A stretch of DNA of 17,547 nucleotides from Candidatus Babeliales bacterium (GTDB taxonomy: Bacteria > Babelota > Babeliae > Babelales > CAZZPM01). Location: contig JAESUJ010000107.1 in NCBI GenBank assembly GCA_016763165.1, positions 1 to 17,547 of the forward strand. Reading direction: 5' to 3'. Below, piece after piece: positions 1 through 8,799 of the stretch. Both the position numbers and the translations under genes were made by a program. Positions within the stretch are counted from its first letter, which is position 1, and the number at the start of each line of letters is the position of its first letter. The notes under the pieces were generated by a model. The model worked only from the letters and a program-made list of their open reading frames with translations. It ran no database searches and was not told the DNA's origin.

Positions 1-115
1 AAAAACATAAAAAAATAAACAATCTTTTTAAACATCATACATCTCACAATTAGAACTATTTATATACTTTTCAATACCTTAAATAGGGTAGAACAGAATA
101 CAAATAATCTCAATA

Positions 116-142
116 GCAATTATATAAATTGCCTGTTTTTTT
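116..142 (+). terminator. Weak hairpin plus T-run in the leader upstream of uvrA
   Basis: GCAATT at 116-121 and AATTGC at 127-132 form a 6-bp stem with a 5-base ATATA loop, followed by a T-run at 136-142. This could end a transcript entering from before the window. The stem has only two G-C pairs and the whole 1-271 stretch is AT-rich low complexity, so it may be chance. I see no convincing gene or well-formed promoter in 1-271; a poor -35/-10 pair (TTGCCT 129-134, TATTTT 152-157) overlaps the same T-rich tract. Confidence 0.2.
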
Positions 143-271
143 ACTATTTTTTATTTTTTTTCATTAAAAAGCCCTAAAAAACCAAAAAACTGTCTTCCTC
201 CTGTAAAACCTGATATTCTTTCTAGGAATCGATAAATAATAAAATTCAAATCCATTAAAAAGTTAAAAAAT

Positions 272-2806
272 ATGAAAAATAACGTTATTATTATCACAGG
301 AGCAAAAGAACATAATCTGCGCTCAGTAAATCTTACAATTCCTAAAGAAAAACTTATTGTTATCACTGGCCCCTCAGGTTCTGGCAAAAGTTCACTCGCC
401 TTGGATACTATCTTTTCTGAAGGACAACGACGATACATTGAATCACTCTCTTCATACGCACGTCAATTTCTAGGCATGTCAAAAAAACCAGCTGTTGATA
501 AAATAGAAGGACTCTGTCCTGCAATTGCAATTGAACAAAAAACCGTTGGGTTCAATCCTCGATCAACTGTTGGAACCATCACTGAAATTTATGATTACCT
601 GCGAGTTCTTTTTGCACGAGTAGGGATTCCTCACTGTCCCAACTGTAAAATCCCAATCAAAGAAGCATCCCCTGAAAGCATTACGAGATCCCTTTTGGCA
701 AGTTTCAATGAAAAAAACATCTCAGTTGCTGCTCCTATTGCAGTTCAACGAAAAGGTGAATTTAATAAAGAGATTCATGAATGGTTTAATAACGGATTGC
801 ATCGTTTTATTATTGATGGCAGACCGTATCGATTCAAAAATGAAAAAGAAATTGCATCATTAAAGCTACACAAACAGACAAAACATACTATTTTTGCACT
901 AATTGATAAAATTTATATTACCAAAAATGAAGAGCAACGACTCGGTGAAGCGATTGAACGAGCATTTGCTCTTACCAACTGCATGTGCGCTATTATTGAT
1001 GAAGAAGGAAGTGTACATATGTACTCATCACTTCGTATCTGCCTCACATGTACCAGCTCATGCCCTGAACTTGAACCACGACTTTTTTCATTTAATTCGC
1101 CACTGGGCGCCTGTTCAGAATGTCATGGACTTGGTGTTAATTTTTCACATAATTACTACAACATGACTGACAACAACGAATCAAAAAAAGATAAATTTCT
1201 CGACAACACATGTTCTGCATGTCAAGGAGCACGGCTCACTCCCGAAGCTTTAGCTGTCACCATCAATGAAACAAACATCCATCAAGTATGTAGCATGGCG
1301 ATCTCGCAGGTTGAAGATTTTTTAGAAAATATACAATTCAATGAAGAACAAGAACTTATTGCAGCACCTTTAAAAAAGGAAATCATTAAACGTATCAGTT
1401 TTTTAATAAATGTTGGTCTTTCATACCTAACTATTTCTCGGAGTGCACGAACATTATCAGGTGGAGAAGGACAACGAATTCGACTAGCAACACAGATCGG
1501 ATCAGCACTGTCTGGTGTAATTTATATCCTTGATGAGCCAAGTATCGGGCTGCATCAGCGAGACAACGACAAACTGATTAGCACTCTTAAAATGTTACGC
1601 GATCAAGGCAACACTGTTTTAGTTGTTGAGCATGATATGGATACCATCCGAAGCGCTGATTACGTTATTGACATGGGACCAGCAGCAGGCATTCTCGGAG
1701 GGAAAGTGACTGCAGTCGGAACACCGAAAGAACTTGCTAAAAACAAAAACTCATTGACCGGAAAATATCTTTCTGGTGAAAAAAAAATCAATGTTCCTAC
1801 AACACGAAGAAAGTCAGAGAAAAAACTTCGAATTATTGACGTTGAAACAAATAATCTCAAAAAAATAAGCGTTGATATTCCACTCGGTATTTTTGTTGCG
1901 ATTTCAGGTGTTTCAGGATCTGGTAAAAGCTCCTTGATTGTCCAAACATTTGCACCTGCTCTGAAACAGTATTTTTACAATGGATATTTTGGAACACGTA
2001 CCTTTGAAGATTTAGAAGGACTCGAAAATATTGCCAATGTTGTAATGGTTGATCAAAGTCCAATTGGCAGAACCCCACGATCAAACCCTGCAACTTATTT
2101 AGGTATTTTCGATGATGTTCGTACCTTATTTGCAAGTCTTCCAGAAAGTAAAGCTCGTGGCTATCAAGTTGGTCGCTTCAGCTTTAATGTTGCTCAAGGT
2201 CGATGTTTTGAATGCAATGGCGAAGGGATTATTAAAATCGCTATGCACTTTTTAGAAGATGTCACCATGAAATGCAAAACCTGCAAAGGAACACGATACA
2301 ACAACGCAACACTTGATATTAAATTTAAAGGTAAAAATATTTCAGACATTCTTAACCTTTCTGTTCACGAAGCTTCAAAATTATTTGAAAATTTCACACG
2401 GATCAATAAACGACTTAAACTTCTTTGCGACGTCGGACTTGACTACATTAAACTTGGCCAACCATCAACCACATTATCTGGTGGAGAGGCTCAAAGAATT
2501 AAACTTGTCAATGAATTATCAAAGCGTGGAAACAATACCTTGTACATTCTTGATGAACCAACAACAGGACTTCATAGCAACGATATCGAAAAATTACTGC
2601 TTGTGTTGAACAAGCTTGTTGATAATGGAAATTCAGTACTTGTCATCGAACATAATCTTGATATACTCAAATCAGTTGATCACATAATTGATATTGGCCC
2701 TGATGGAGGCGATAAAGGCGGACTTGTAGTAGCAGAAGGGACACCTGAACAGGTTGCAAAATCTAAAAAAAGTGTGACTGCTCGCTATCTTAAAAAGTCC
2801 CTCTAA
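272..2806 (+). CDS. uvrA: UvrABC excinuclease subunit A, lacking the insertion domain
   Basis: UvrA is the cytoplasmic damage-sensing ATPase of nucleotide excision repair; as a dimer it loads UvrB onto damaged DNA. Seen here: first Walker A around residues 33-41 (GPSGSGKSS, K39), UvrB-binding region about 117-245, C4 zinc module C257/C260/C281/C284, first signature LSGGEGQR at 395, Walker B LDEP at 420-423, second Walker A with K552, second zinc module C645/C648/C668/C671, second signature at 735 and Walker B at 760-763. The length is 844 aa against about 940 in E. coli. The shortfall is almost all in one place: only 25 residues separate GLG (286-288) from C314-SAC, where E. coli has about 120. 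The missing part matches the insertion domain. No frameshift is visible, so the gene looks functional. No clear Shine-Dalgarno precedes the ATG; the start fits the usual UvrA N-terminus. The next gene begins 25 bases after the stop, so readthrough into it is possible. Confidence 0.97.
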   Translation: MKNNVIIITGAKEHNLRSVNLTIPKEKLIVITGPSGSGKSSLALDTIFSEGQRRYIESLSSYARQFLGMSKKPAVDKIEGLCPAIAIEQKTVGFNPRSTVGTITEIYDYLRVLFARVGIPHCPNCKIPIKEASPESITRSLLASFNEKNISVAAPIAVQRKGEFNKEIHEWFNNGLHRFIIDGRPYRFKNEKEIASLKLHKQTKHTIFALIDKIYITKNEEQRLGEAIERAFALTNCMCAIIDEEGSVHMYSSLRICLTCTSSCPELEPRLFSFNSPLGACSECHGLGVNFSHNYYNMTDNNESKKDKFLDNTCSACQGARLTPEALAVTINETNIHQVCSMAISQVEDFLENIQFNEEQELIAAPLKKEIIKRISFLINVGLSYLTISRSARTLSGGEGQRIRLATQIGSALSGVIYILDEPSIGLHQRDNDKLISTLKMLRDQGNTVLVVEHDMDTIRSADYVIDMGPAAGILGGKVTAVGTPKELAKNKNSLTGKYLSGEKKINVPTTRRKSEKKLRIIDVETNNLKKISVDIPLGIFVAISGVSGSGKSSLIVQTFAPALKQYFYNGYFGTRTFEDLEGLENIANVVMVDQSPIGRTPRSNPATYLGIFDDVRTLFASLPESKARGYQVGRFSFNVAQGRCFECNGEGIIKIAMHFLEDVTMKCKTCKGTRYNNATLDIKFKGKNISDILNLSVHEASKLFENFTRINKRLKLLCDVGLDYIKLGQPSTTLSGGEAQRIKLVNELSKRGNNTLYILDEPTTGLHSNDIEKLLLVLNKLVDNGNSVLVIEHNLDILKSVDHIIDIGPDGGDKGGLVVAEGTPEQVAKSKKSVTARYLKKSL

Positions 2807-2831
2807 AGTTTCCCGATTTTATAAAATTATT

Positions 2832-4166
2832 ATGAATAAACATTTTTTATTATTTATTTTTTCTGTTGCTCTTGTATCAAATATCTATGGGGCTAATCAA
2901 AACAATCAAAATCAAAGTGATTTATTAAGAGCTTTTGCAGCTAATCGCAATGATGATGATGGTGATGATTATTATAATAGTTATCCATCCATGAAAATGA
3001 ATGGGAGAGATAACGGACAAAATAAAATAGAAAAAGATATAAAAAATATTAGGAATCTTAATATAAGTATAGCTCTCGAAAGAGACAAGCTTAATGGCTA
3101 TACCACCTCCCAAGGTAACATATCCCAAGAAGAAATAGAGCACACAAAACTATTGCTTGAAAAACTTAAAGGGGCTCGAAATGAACTTATAAATAAAGAA
3201 TCAAATGAAATAGTAGGAAATTTAAAAAAAATAAATTCAATTAATGAAAACATAGAATCTTTAAACAATAAACTTGATGATAGAGACGCTTCAAAAAATA
3301 AAATATCCGAAGAAGAAAAAGATCAAACACTAATCTTTATTAAACGACTTGAAGATGCTCGGAATTCACTTTTAAATCCAGAGATAACAACGCCTACAGA
3401 AGCTATTAGACAAGGTGTTTCCATAGGGCTACTAGGACGTGGATGTTCAAAAAATGATTCTATGCATAATATTGTTCTGCAATCGATTACAGAACAATCA
3501 ACTAAACCTCTTGGAAAAGTTATTGCAAAACGAAGTACTGTTCTGTGGGAGAAAGCTTTTGATAAAATAGAAAATGGAATAGGTTCTATCGTACAATTTT
3601 TTGGATTCACCCCGACTATTTCTATCAATGACATCAATCGATGGCAGGCAAATTGTACTGATTTAGCAAGCACCTATAAAGAGCTCCGCAAAGGCATAGA
3701 AAACTCAGAAAGTCGTGCAACGAGCATGCAGCTCCGTAGCATGTTAACCGAATCATTTGATACTCCCGAAGAAGCAACTGAACAAAAACAAGTTGTTGAT
3801 CCAGCATGGATACAACGTCGTAAAGGTGATCTGATTTTACTTAATTTCATGCTTGAAAAACTGACGATTCGCCTTGATGAATCAACCAATAATAATGACT
3901 GGGACCTTGAAGCATCTTTGCAGCGACTTATTTGTGATACTGATGGACTTATCAGTCAACTGACAACTGCAAATTGTCTACAAGATCTTATTGATTCAAC
4001 AAGAACTCAGTTGATGATAAGTTATTTTTCTTCAATTGACTCTGGATTAAACGAACTTGGCATGATCATAAACCCTGAACAATCTAGTCAGAAATCAAAT
4101 CGTAAAAAAGCATCTGGATTTGGTGGCGGTTATAATAATTATGGTGGAAACAGTTGGGATGATTAA
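2832..4166 (+). CDS. Exported protein with a duplicated coiled/helical unit, unknown function
   Basis: I do not recognise the family. Residues 1-20 are a signal peptide (MNKH, hydrophobic core, likely cleavage near G20/A21). A short Asp-rich patch follows (about 40-46). Residues 66-121 and 127-182 are two copies of a 56-residue unit that align without gaps; each has two heptad-like charged helices and ends A-R-N-x-L-[IL]-N. The remaining part, about 190-410, looks mostly helical and has four scattered cysteines (205, 275, 368, 382). The tail (429-444) is Gly/Asn/Tyr-rich and ends in DD. The start is 25 bases after the uvrA stop and has no obvious Shine-Dalgarno. The stop overlaps the next start by 8 bases (ATGATTAA), suggesting translational coupling. 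It is first of four signal-peptide genes in a row. An envelope or secreted role is inferred from the signal peptide only. Confidence 0.85.
   Translation: MNKHFLLFIFSVALVSNIYGANQNNQNQSDLLRAFAANRNDDDGDDYYNSYPSMKMNGRDNGQNKIEKDIKNIRNLNISIALERDKLNGYTTSQGNISQEEIEHTKLLLEKLKGARNELINKESNEIVGNLKKINSINENIESLNNKLDDRDASKNKISEEEKDQTLIFIKRLEDARNSLLNPEITTPTEAIRQGVSIGLLGRGCSKNDSMHNIVLQSITEQSTKPLGKVIAKRSTVLWEKAFDKIENGIGSIVQFFGFTPTISINDINRWQANCTDLASTYKELRKGIENSESRATSMQLRSMLTESFDTPEEATEQKQVVDPAWIQRRKGDLILLNFMLEKLTIRLDESTNNNDWDLEASLQRLICDTDGLISQLTTANCLQDLIDSTRTQLMISYFSSIDSGLNELGMIINPEQSSQKSNRKKASGFGGGYNNYGGNSWDD
3027..3377 (+). repeat. Two tandem 56-residue protein repeats inside the 444-aa gene
   Basis: Copy 1 covers residues 66-121 (3027-3194) and copy 2 residues 127-182 (3210-3377), a 61-residue period. 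Shared positions include N-L/I-N near the start, the K-L at the end of the first helix, I-S-[QE]-E-E in the middle and L-x3-[KR]-L-x2-A-R-N-x-L at the end. The DNA has diverged much more than the protein pattern, so this is an old duplication kept for structure, probably a repeated helical hairpin. Confidence 0.75.
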
Positions 4167-4959
4167 CATTAAAATAAAAATAATTTTAATATTCTTGTTA
4201 CCATGCATGCTTTTAGGACAAGTCAAAAAAAAACAAGCAGCAATAGCAGAACTTGTTACGCTACCAAAAGGTGCTCAAACTATTACTCTAAAAACTCTTT
4301 CAACCAAACGAATAGAGCGACTTGTTAATCATTACAAAACGTATGTAAAAACAAGACGAACATCAGAACTCGCACAAGGTGTTACAAAAATTGGACTGAT
4401 TAGCGGTATTGTTTATTTTTTGTACTATCTTACTTTTGAAAAAGAAGATCATAACAAAGATATGAAAGTAGAGGCAGTTAAACGAATATATAACGATGTA
4501 GTTGTCGCAACTGTTGTGGTCTTACTAACTGGAGGAGTAAACAATGCAACAAATAACATTTCTAACGCCTGGAGTAATGAGACTGCAAAAAAATGTTCTA
4601 AAAATCTACTTCGACGCTTTTTATTTGAAATTCGGCAATACAAATATTTAATTGAATCACTAAAAGAAGAGACTCCTTTCGTCTGGGATCATCAACTGAT
4701 TACTACGTATAACCAAATCGTTTCATCACTTGAACACATAATCGCCTGGCAATCTGCCCATGCCTTAGAGTCACATAAAAAAATTGTTTACGAATCTATC
4801 AACACCTTTGCCCAATCACTTGAAAAATATAAAGAGCTTCTCATTGAGACACGTGAAAACAACTGGTCTAAAGAGTATCGTAAAAAAATCACCTCTTACA
4901 CTCATTCGTTTTTATATCCATGGATTGAGCTTATAACGCCAGAAATTACAGATGATTAA
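4159..4959 (+). CDS. Exported or membrane protein with two internal hydrophobic segments
   Basis: Unrecognised 266-aa protein. I chose the ATG at 4159 over the upstream in-frame ATG at 4120. From 4159 the product starts with a classic signal peptide (MINIKIK then a hydrophobic core to about residue 20), and the start sits in an ATGATTAA overlap with the previous stop, exactly like the next junction. A GGTGGA about 12 bases upstream could act as a ribosome site. Two further hydrophobic stretches lie near residues 78-93 and 114-127, separated by a charged loop; they could be a membrane hairpin. The C-terminal half is helical, charged and aromatic-rich with no motif I know, and ends T-D-D. It probably sits in or at the envelope together with its operon neighbours; function unknown. 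Confidence 0.82.
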   Translation: MINIKIKIILIFLLPCMLLGQVKKKQAAIAELVTLPKGAQTITLKTLSTKRIERLVNHYKTYVKTRRTSELAQGVTKIGLISGIVYFLYYLTFEKEDHNKDMKVEAVKRIYNDVVVATVVVLLTGGVNNATNNISNAWSNETAKKCSKNLLRRFLFEIRQYKYLIESLKEETPFVWDHQLITTYNQIVSSLEHIIAWQSAHALESHKKIVYESINTFAQSLEKYKELLIETRENNWSKEYRKKITSYTHSFLYPWIELITPEITDD

Positions 4960-5683
4960 ACAATTGTATCTGTTTATAATTTTTTTTACACTGCCTATTT
5001 CCATAAAAGGATGCGACTGGTGCTTAGATGCAAAAACCGATAAACAACAATCTTTTTCTCATCTGTTTGTGAATAACTATTTCAGATTTATACAACCATC
5101 AATAAAAGATCTCGCTGCAATACAGGAAACAATGTGTGTAGATGCGTACACAACTGCTCTTAAAATACAGATCGAACTGCTTGCCCATACACCATCAAAA
5201 TATTTTCATATAAAAGAAAAGGGAAGATTTACTGAGCATCATCTTCGTAAATCCGTAGAAGCATCTGATCAAATCATTCAATTTATTCACTCACACATGG
5301 TAGATAAAAAAACAAAAGCTATAAAACCTTATTCATATGATAATAAAAATAAGAACCTTGTTTTTCTTTCAGAATACCTTGCTCAAAATTCACCGAAAGA
5401 TGCGTATGGATGCACATTACTACATGACATTTATGCTTACTCGCTCTCATACAGTGGAACCTTTTTTAATAGTATTTTATTAAAAAGCAGGCAGAATAGT
5501 TTACATGAAAAAGAGATGCGTTCCTTAGTTCTTCTCTTTCACACAATAGACTTTCTAGCAGGACAGCTTCGCAACACTCCATACCAAGCATCATCTGAAA
5601 AAAATATTAAATTATGGACACGCCTTTTTAAAACCATAGAAAAAGAATGGGAAAATAAAAAAAAAGGGAAGACATCTCGATGA
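4952..5683 (+). CDS. Small exported protein with a CxxC at the mature N-terminus
   Basis: Unrecognised 243-aa protein. Residues 1-20 form a signal peptide ending ...SIKG, followed directly by C21-D-W-C24. The Cys after the core resembles a lipoprotein site, but Lys at -2 is atypical for a lipobox, so ordinary signal peptidase cleavage is as likely. The CDWC could bind a metal or form a disulfide; other cysteines are C62 and C154. The rest is helical and charged and ends in a Lys-rich tail (KKKGK). The start overlaps the previous stop by 8 bases (ATGATTAA), and its own TGA overlaps the next start by 4 bases (ATGA), so it is tightly coupled on both sides. A role with its operon partners in the envelope is inference. 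Confidence 0.82.
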   Translation: MIKQLYLFIIFFTLPISIKGCDWCLDAKTDKQQSFSHLFVNNYFRFIQPSIKDLAAIQETMCVDAYTTALKIQIELLAHTPSKYFHIKEKGRFTEHHLRKSVEASDQIIQFIHSHMVDKKTKAIKPYSYDNKNKNLVFLSEYLAQNSPKDAYGCTLLHDIYAYSLSYSGTFFNSILLKSRQNSLHEKEMRSLVLLFHTIDFLAGQLRNTPYQASSEKNIKLWTRLFKTIEKEWENKKKGKTSR

Positions 5684-8600
5684 TGAAGAAAAGCTATCTA
5701 TCTATATTTTCATTTTTTATATGTCTATCTTTCTTAATACCTATATCGACAATACAGGCGTTGACGATGCCTACATCATCAATACCGATATCTTTAGACT
5801 TTGTTAAGAGTTTTATTAATTTTTATGAAATAAGCAATGAAGGCCGGTTCACACATGAATACCATCCTTTTTTACTTAAAAAGACAGCTCATAGTTTCTC
5901 TGACTTAGAAAATATATTATTAGAATCAGGATTTAAAACAGCTCATCGCATGATTATTATGGGATACGAAAAAGCAGCTGCACCTGATTATTTTTTTAAT
6001 CCCTTTGCTGTCAAAGGAGAAAGTATCAATGATGAAACTATCAATAAAACACTTTTTGGCATCACCCAAGAATGCCACGACCTTTTCGGATTCATGACTG
6101 GTTTTTTACTCAAAAATCTTCCGACCACTCCACAGATGCTTACCGAACATATCGGTAATAAAAAAATAATCATTTTTGACCCACGAGCGTATCGTTTTCA
6201 ACAAGATTTTTGTGGAAATCTACACAACTTTTTCAAGCAGCAAGAACAACAGATTCACAAAGCTCTTTTTGATGAAAATCATGAACAATTTATGCAGACA
6301 TGCATAGACTTTTGGAATACTCTGTATTATCAAAATATTAACAATAAAGATCAACATGTTGCAGGTACTCAAGATATTTTATTTACCATTGAACATGCCC
6401 AACACATCAAAGACTCCCCTATCCCTCTTAAATATTTTTTTACTGGATCAGATGTTACGTATCCTATAAATCAGACAACTTTACGCAGTAAAAAAGCAAC
6501 TGAAAACGCGCAAGAATTTGTTGCTACATTCTCAAAAAAATTGCAACCGATCAATGATGAAAAGACATTGTATGTTTTTAGAAGTTTTGTTGATGGCGTT
6601 GGAAAAAGCACAATGCTTGGAAATATAAAGAATTGGATGAAATATCAAAATAATATAAAAAAATACCAAGCTATCGATAACGCTTCATCACAATTTGCAG
6701 AAATATTTCAATTTAGCGAACAAGTCTTCATTGCCGACCTTCCTGCTCAATTGAGCCATTTCACATATAAACCTGATGGATCTGTTTTTGTTAACATCAA
6801 AAACTTACCAGACAGAGCATATGAGGATCATCTGATTATCGAACATTTTGAAAAAAATAAAAAACAAATTTCAGACTCATTAAAAAACAAAATCAAAGAA
6901 TTTGAGTCACTTTCCCCAAAAGATTTACTTTCAAAACAGAGTGATAGTCAGTACAATGCCTACTGCAAAAACCTCTTATTGCTTAATATTAAAGAAATAA
7001 AACAGATTCCTTTTCTATACAAAAACCAGACGTTTTTATTGAACCCTGACACAAAAGAGATACGTTTATGCCTTCCACTGGGACAAGCTCCCTCAGAAGG
7101 ACTTAAAAATAGTAATCCTGAACAGATGATTTTCAATCAAGGAGTACGGTTTCCTTTTGAATACCAACATTTTTTAGATATTTTCACAGAGCAATGCAAA
7201 GAAACTGGTGCAACACAGATTGTATTTGTTGATTTTTTAAGCATGTATGCACGATCTTCACGAGAGGTTATTCGTATAAATTATCTCATTCAACAGATTC
7301 AAGCCCTTTTTGATCAAGCTGATTACCAAAAAAGTTTGTATGCGGGATTTGCATCGAATGCAACACTTTTACACCATTTCAACCAAAAAATAAATTATCT
7401 AAAGATCAGCGATTGCTTTTTTTATGAAACGATTACGCGCGCCTCTTTATTTAATTTAATTGATTCAAAAATTTACAACAGACCAGATCCTGTAGAACTT
7501 TCTGAATTGCACAATGTTCTCAAGCAAGAAATAGAGAACCAATACTTGCCACAAAGCAAGGCTATTATTCAAAATATTGATAAAAAACTTGCTCTGACTC
7601 ACACCATGCTCTTGGAGCAATATAAAGATAATAAAGAATTTATTCATCTTTTATCACCTGATCTTAATCAGCTCCTTCCTTTATCAAGCAAAATTGAAAA
7701 ACATATGAAACAGGTTTCATTGTCTCATCAAAATCCATGGAAAAATATAGGTGAGGTGGTACAAGAGAGAGATATTTGTCAAATTGGAGAATGTGAGAAA
7801 ATAGTGCTGATGAATAATGGAACAAAAATGAGAGCACTCTTTGTTTTTGATCCTCAAAAATGTGAACTCTCTTTACGCGCATCTCTTTTTGTTTTACTCA
7901 GAAAATGGTGGATTCCTGCGCTCATCTCCTCTATAGCTGTTACAGATAAAAATGGTAGGCCTTCTACAAAACAATTTAAATATCCAGTCGCTCCTCTTCT
8001 TGTTAAACCAGGATTGAATGGACTTTGGTATGTTCTTCAAAAGAAGCTACATACTTTTGAGAATGATGGCATTGAAGCTTTAGAAGATCTTCCTAACCTA
8101 AAATTATTAAATAAAGAGCCTTCGACTCATACAAAATATGGTTGCTGGAATGACAATATATATATAAAAGAATGGAAATGCACCGACTGCTCATCTGGCA
8201 TATATAATTGGGGGTATAGTTTATCACTTTTTAACACAAGTCAAAATTATCCACTTCTTCTAGATTCAGCGTTTTCTGAACTTATTAAACCAAGCATCGA
8301 TGCTATCGATACAAGTCAAACAATAAGACTGTCTCAAGCATACAAAACACTTGAGCAACGAGACAAATACTCTTTCTTCTCTTTTTGTGAAAAAGAAATA
8401 AAAAAAAATCTCGTAAATCCGAGTAAAGAATCAAAAAATCAGAAAAAGAAAAAATCTCAGGCTTCATCACGACCTGAAGTTAAAATCTCTTCAGTTAATC
8501 CATCTCTCATACAATGGACAAAACATGCATGCTATCTCATAACGCAAGTAGCACGTCTTGTCCCGCATCCACAATCATCATTGGCACTACATTTAGAAAG

Positions 8601-8733
8601 CAAAGAAGACTTCTTTGCTGGACTGATGCTGACTCAAAAAATTCTTCTTCCTGAATATGGACATGTTTTTTTTGAAGAACCTTTATGGAGCATTGCAGAA
8701 ATAAGTAGACTTGATCTAGAAGAAAAAAGTTAG
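5680..8733 (+). CDS. Large exported protein with a P-loop-like motif, unknown function
   Basis: Unrecognised 1017-aa protein, last and largest of the four-gene set. Residues 1-27 are a signal peptide (MMKKSYLS, long hydrophobic core, S-T-I-Q-A cleavage). Residues 303-311 read FVDGVGKST, close to the Walker A form seen in nucleoside/nucleotide kinases (xDGxGKST), except that the usual first Gly/Ala is Phe. Hydrophobic strands ending in Asp follow at 348-353 (QVFIAD) and 513-518 (QIVFVD), possible Walker B candidates. There is a CxxC in the C-terminal third (CTDC) and a basic low-complexity patch (KKKKSQ) near 925-930. The gene starts in an ATGA overlap with the previous stop; AGGGA lies about 12 bases upstream and a second ATG follows at once. 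If it is exported to the periplasm, ATP use would be odd; delivery into a host cell would fit better. ATP binding is not established. Confidence 0.85.
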   Translation: MMKKSYLSIFSFFICLSFLIPISTIQALTMPTSSIPISLDFVKSFINFYEISNEGRFTHEYHPFLLKKTAHSFSDLENILLESGFKTAHRMIIMGYEKAAAPDYFFNPFAVKGESINDETINKTLFGITQECHDLFGFMTGFLLKNLPTTPQMLTEHIGNKKIIIFDPRAYRFQQDFCGNLHNFFKQQEQQIHKALFDENHEQFMQTCIDFWNTLYYQNINNKDQHVAGTQDILFTIEHAQHIKDSPIPLKYFFTGSDVTYPINQTTLRSKKATENAQEFVATFSKKLQPINDEKTLYVFRSFVDGVGKSTMLGNIKNWMKYQNNIKKYQAIDNASSQFAEIFQFSEQVFIADLPAQLSHFTYKPDGSVFVNIKNLPDRAYEDHLIIEHFEKNKKQISDSLKNKIKEFESLSPKDLLSKQSDSQYNAYCKNLLLLNIKEIKQIPFLYKNQTFLLNPDTKEIRLCLPLGQAPSEGLKNSNPEQMIFNQGVRFPFEYQHFLDIFTEQCKETGATQIVFVDFLSMYARSSREVIRINYLIQQIQALFDQADYQKSLYAGFASNATLLHHFNQKINYLKISDCFFYETITRASLFNLIDSKIYNRPDPVELSELHNVLKQEIENQYLPQSKAIIQNIDKKLALTHTMLLEQYKDNKEFIHLLSPDLNQLLPLSSKIEKHMKQVSLSHQNPWKNIGEVVQERDICQIGECEKIVLMNNGTKMRALFVFDPQKCELSLRASLFVLLRKWWIPALISSIAVTDKNGRPSTKQFKYPVAPLLVKPGLNGLWYVLQKKLHTFENDGIEALEDLPNLKLLNKEPSTHTKYGCWNDNIYIKEWKCTDCSSGIYNWGYSLSLFNTSQNYPLLLDSAFSELIKPSIDAIDTSQTIRLSQAYKTLEQRDKYSFFSFCEKEIKKNLVNPSKESKNQKKKKSQASSRPEVKISSVNPSLIQWTKHACYLITQVARLVPHPQSSLALHLESKEDFFAGLMLTQKILLPEYGHVFFEEPLWSIAEISRLDLEEKS

Positions 8734-8763
8734 TTATTCAATTAAAAAAGACTCTTTCCTCAC

Positions 8764-8799
8764 CGCTTATAAAAGCGACAAACTACTGCAAGTATTTTT
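8764..8799. terminator. Weak hairpins between convergent genes
   Basis: The 64-base gap between the 1017-aa gene and dnaE holds a 5-bp stem, CGCTT (8764-8768) with AAGCG (8773-8777). A 4-bp stem, TACT (8784-8787) with AGTA (8791-8794), runs directly into TTTTT (8795-8799) for the plus strand. Neither is strong. Some bidirectional termination is expected between convergent genes, but it is not proven here. Confidence 0.27.

Noticed and set aside
151..438. Minus-strand open frame of 95 codons over the uvrA start
   Set aside because: Most of it is the antisense of the conserved UvrA Walker A region, and the rest is low-complexity AT sequence; no start signal or family resemblance.
4120..4158. 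Upstream ATG for the 266-aa gene
   Set aside because: It would add 13 residues before the signal peptide and deepen the overlap with the previous gene; the ATG at 4159 gives a proper signal peptide and the same overlap as the next junction.
4997..5014. Lipobox in the 243-aa protein
   Set aside because: The Cys is preceded by I-K-G; Lys at -2 is atypical, so lipoprotein status is left open rather than called.
5387..5440. Ankyrin-like GCTLLHD in the 243-aa protein
   Set aside because: Only a single short resemblance; no repeat period or second unit.
6586..6615. Calling the 1017-aa protein a thymidylate or nucleoside kinase
   Set aside because: Only the loop is similar; length, signal peptide and the rest of the sequence do not match that family.
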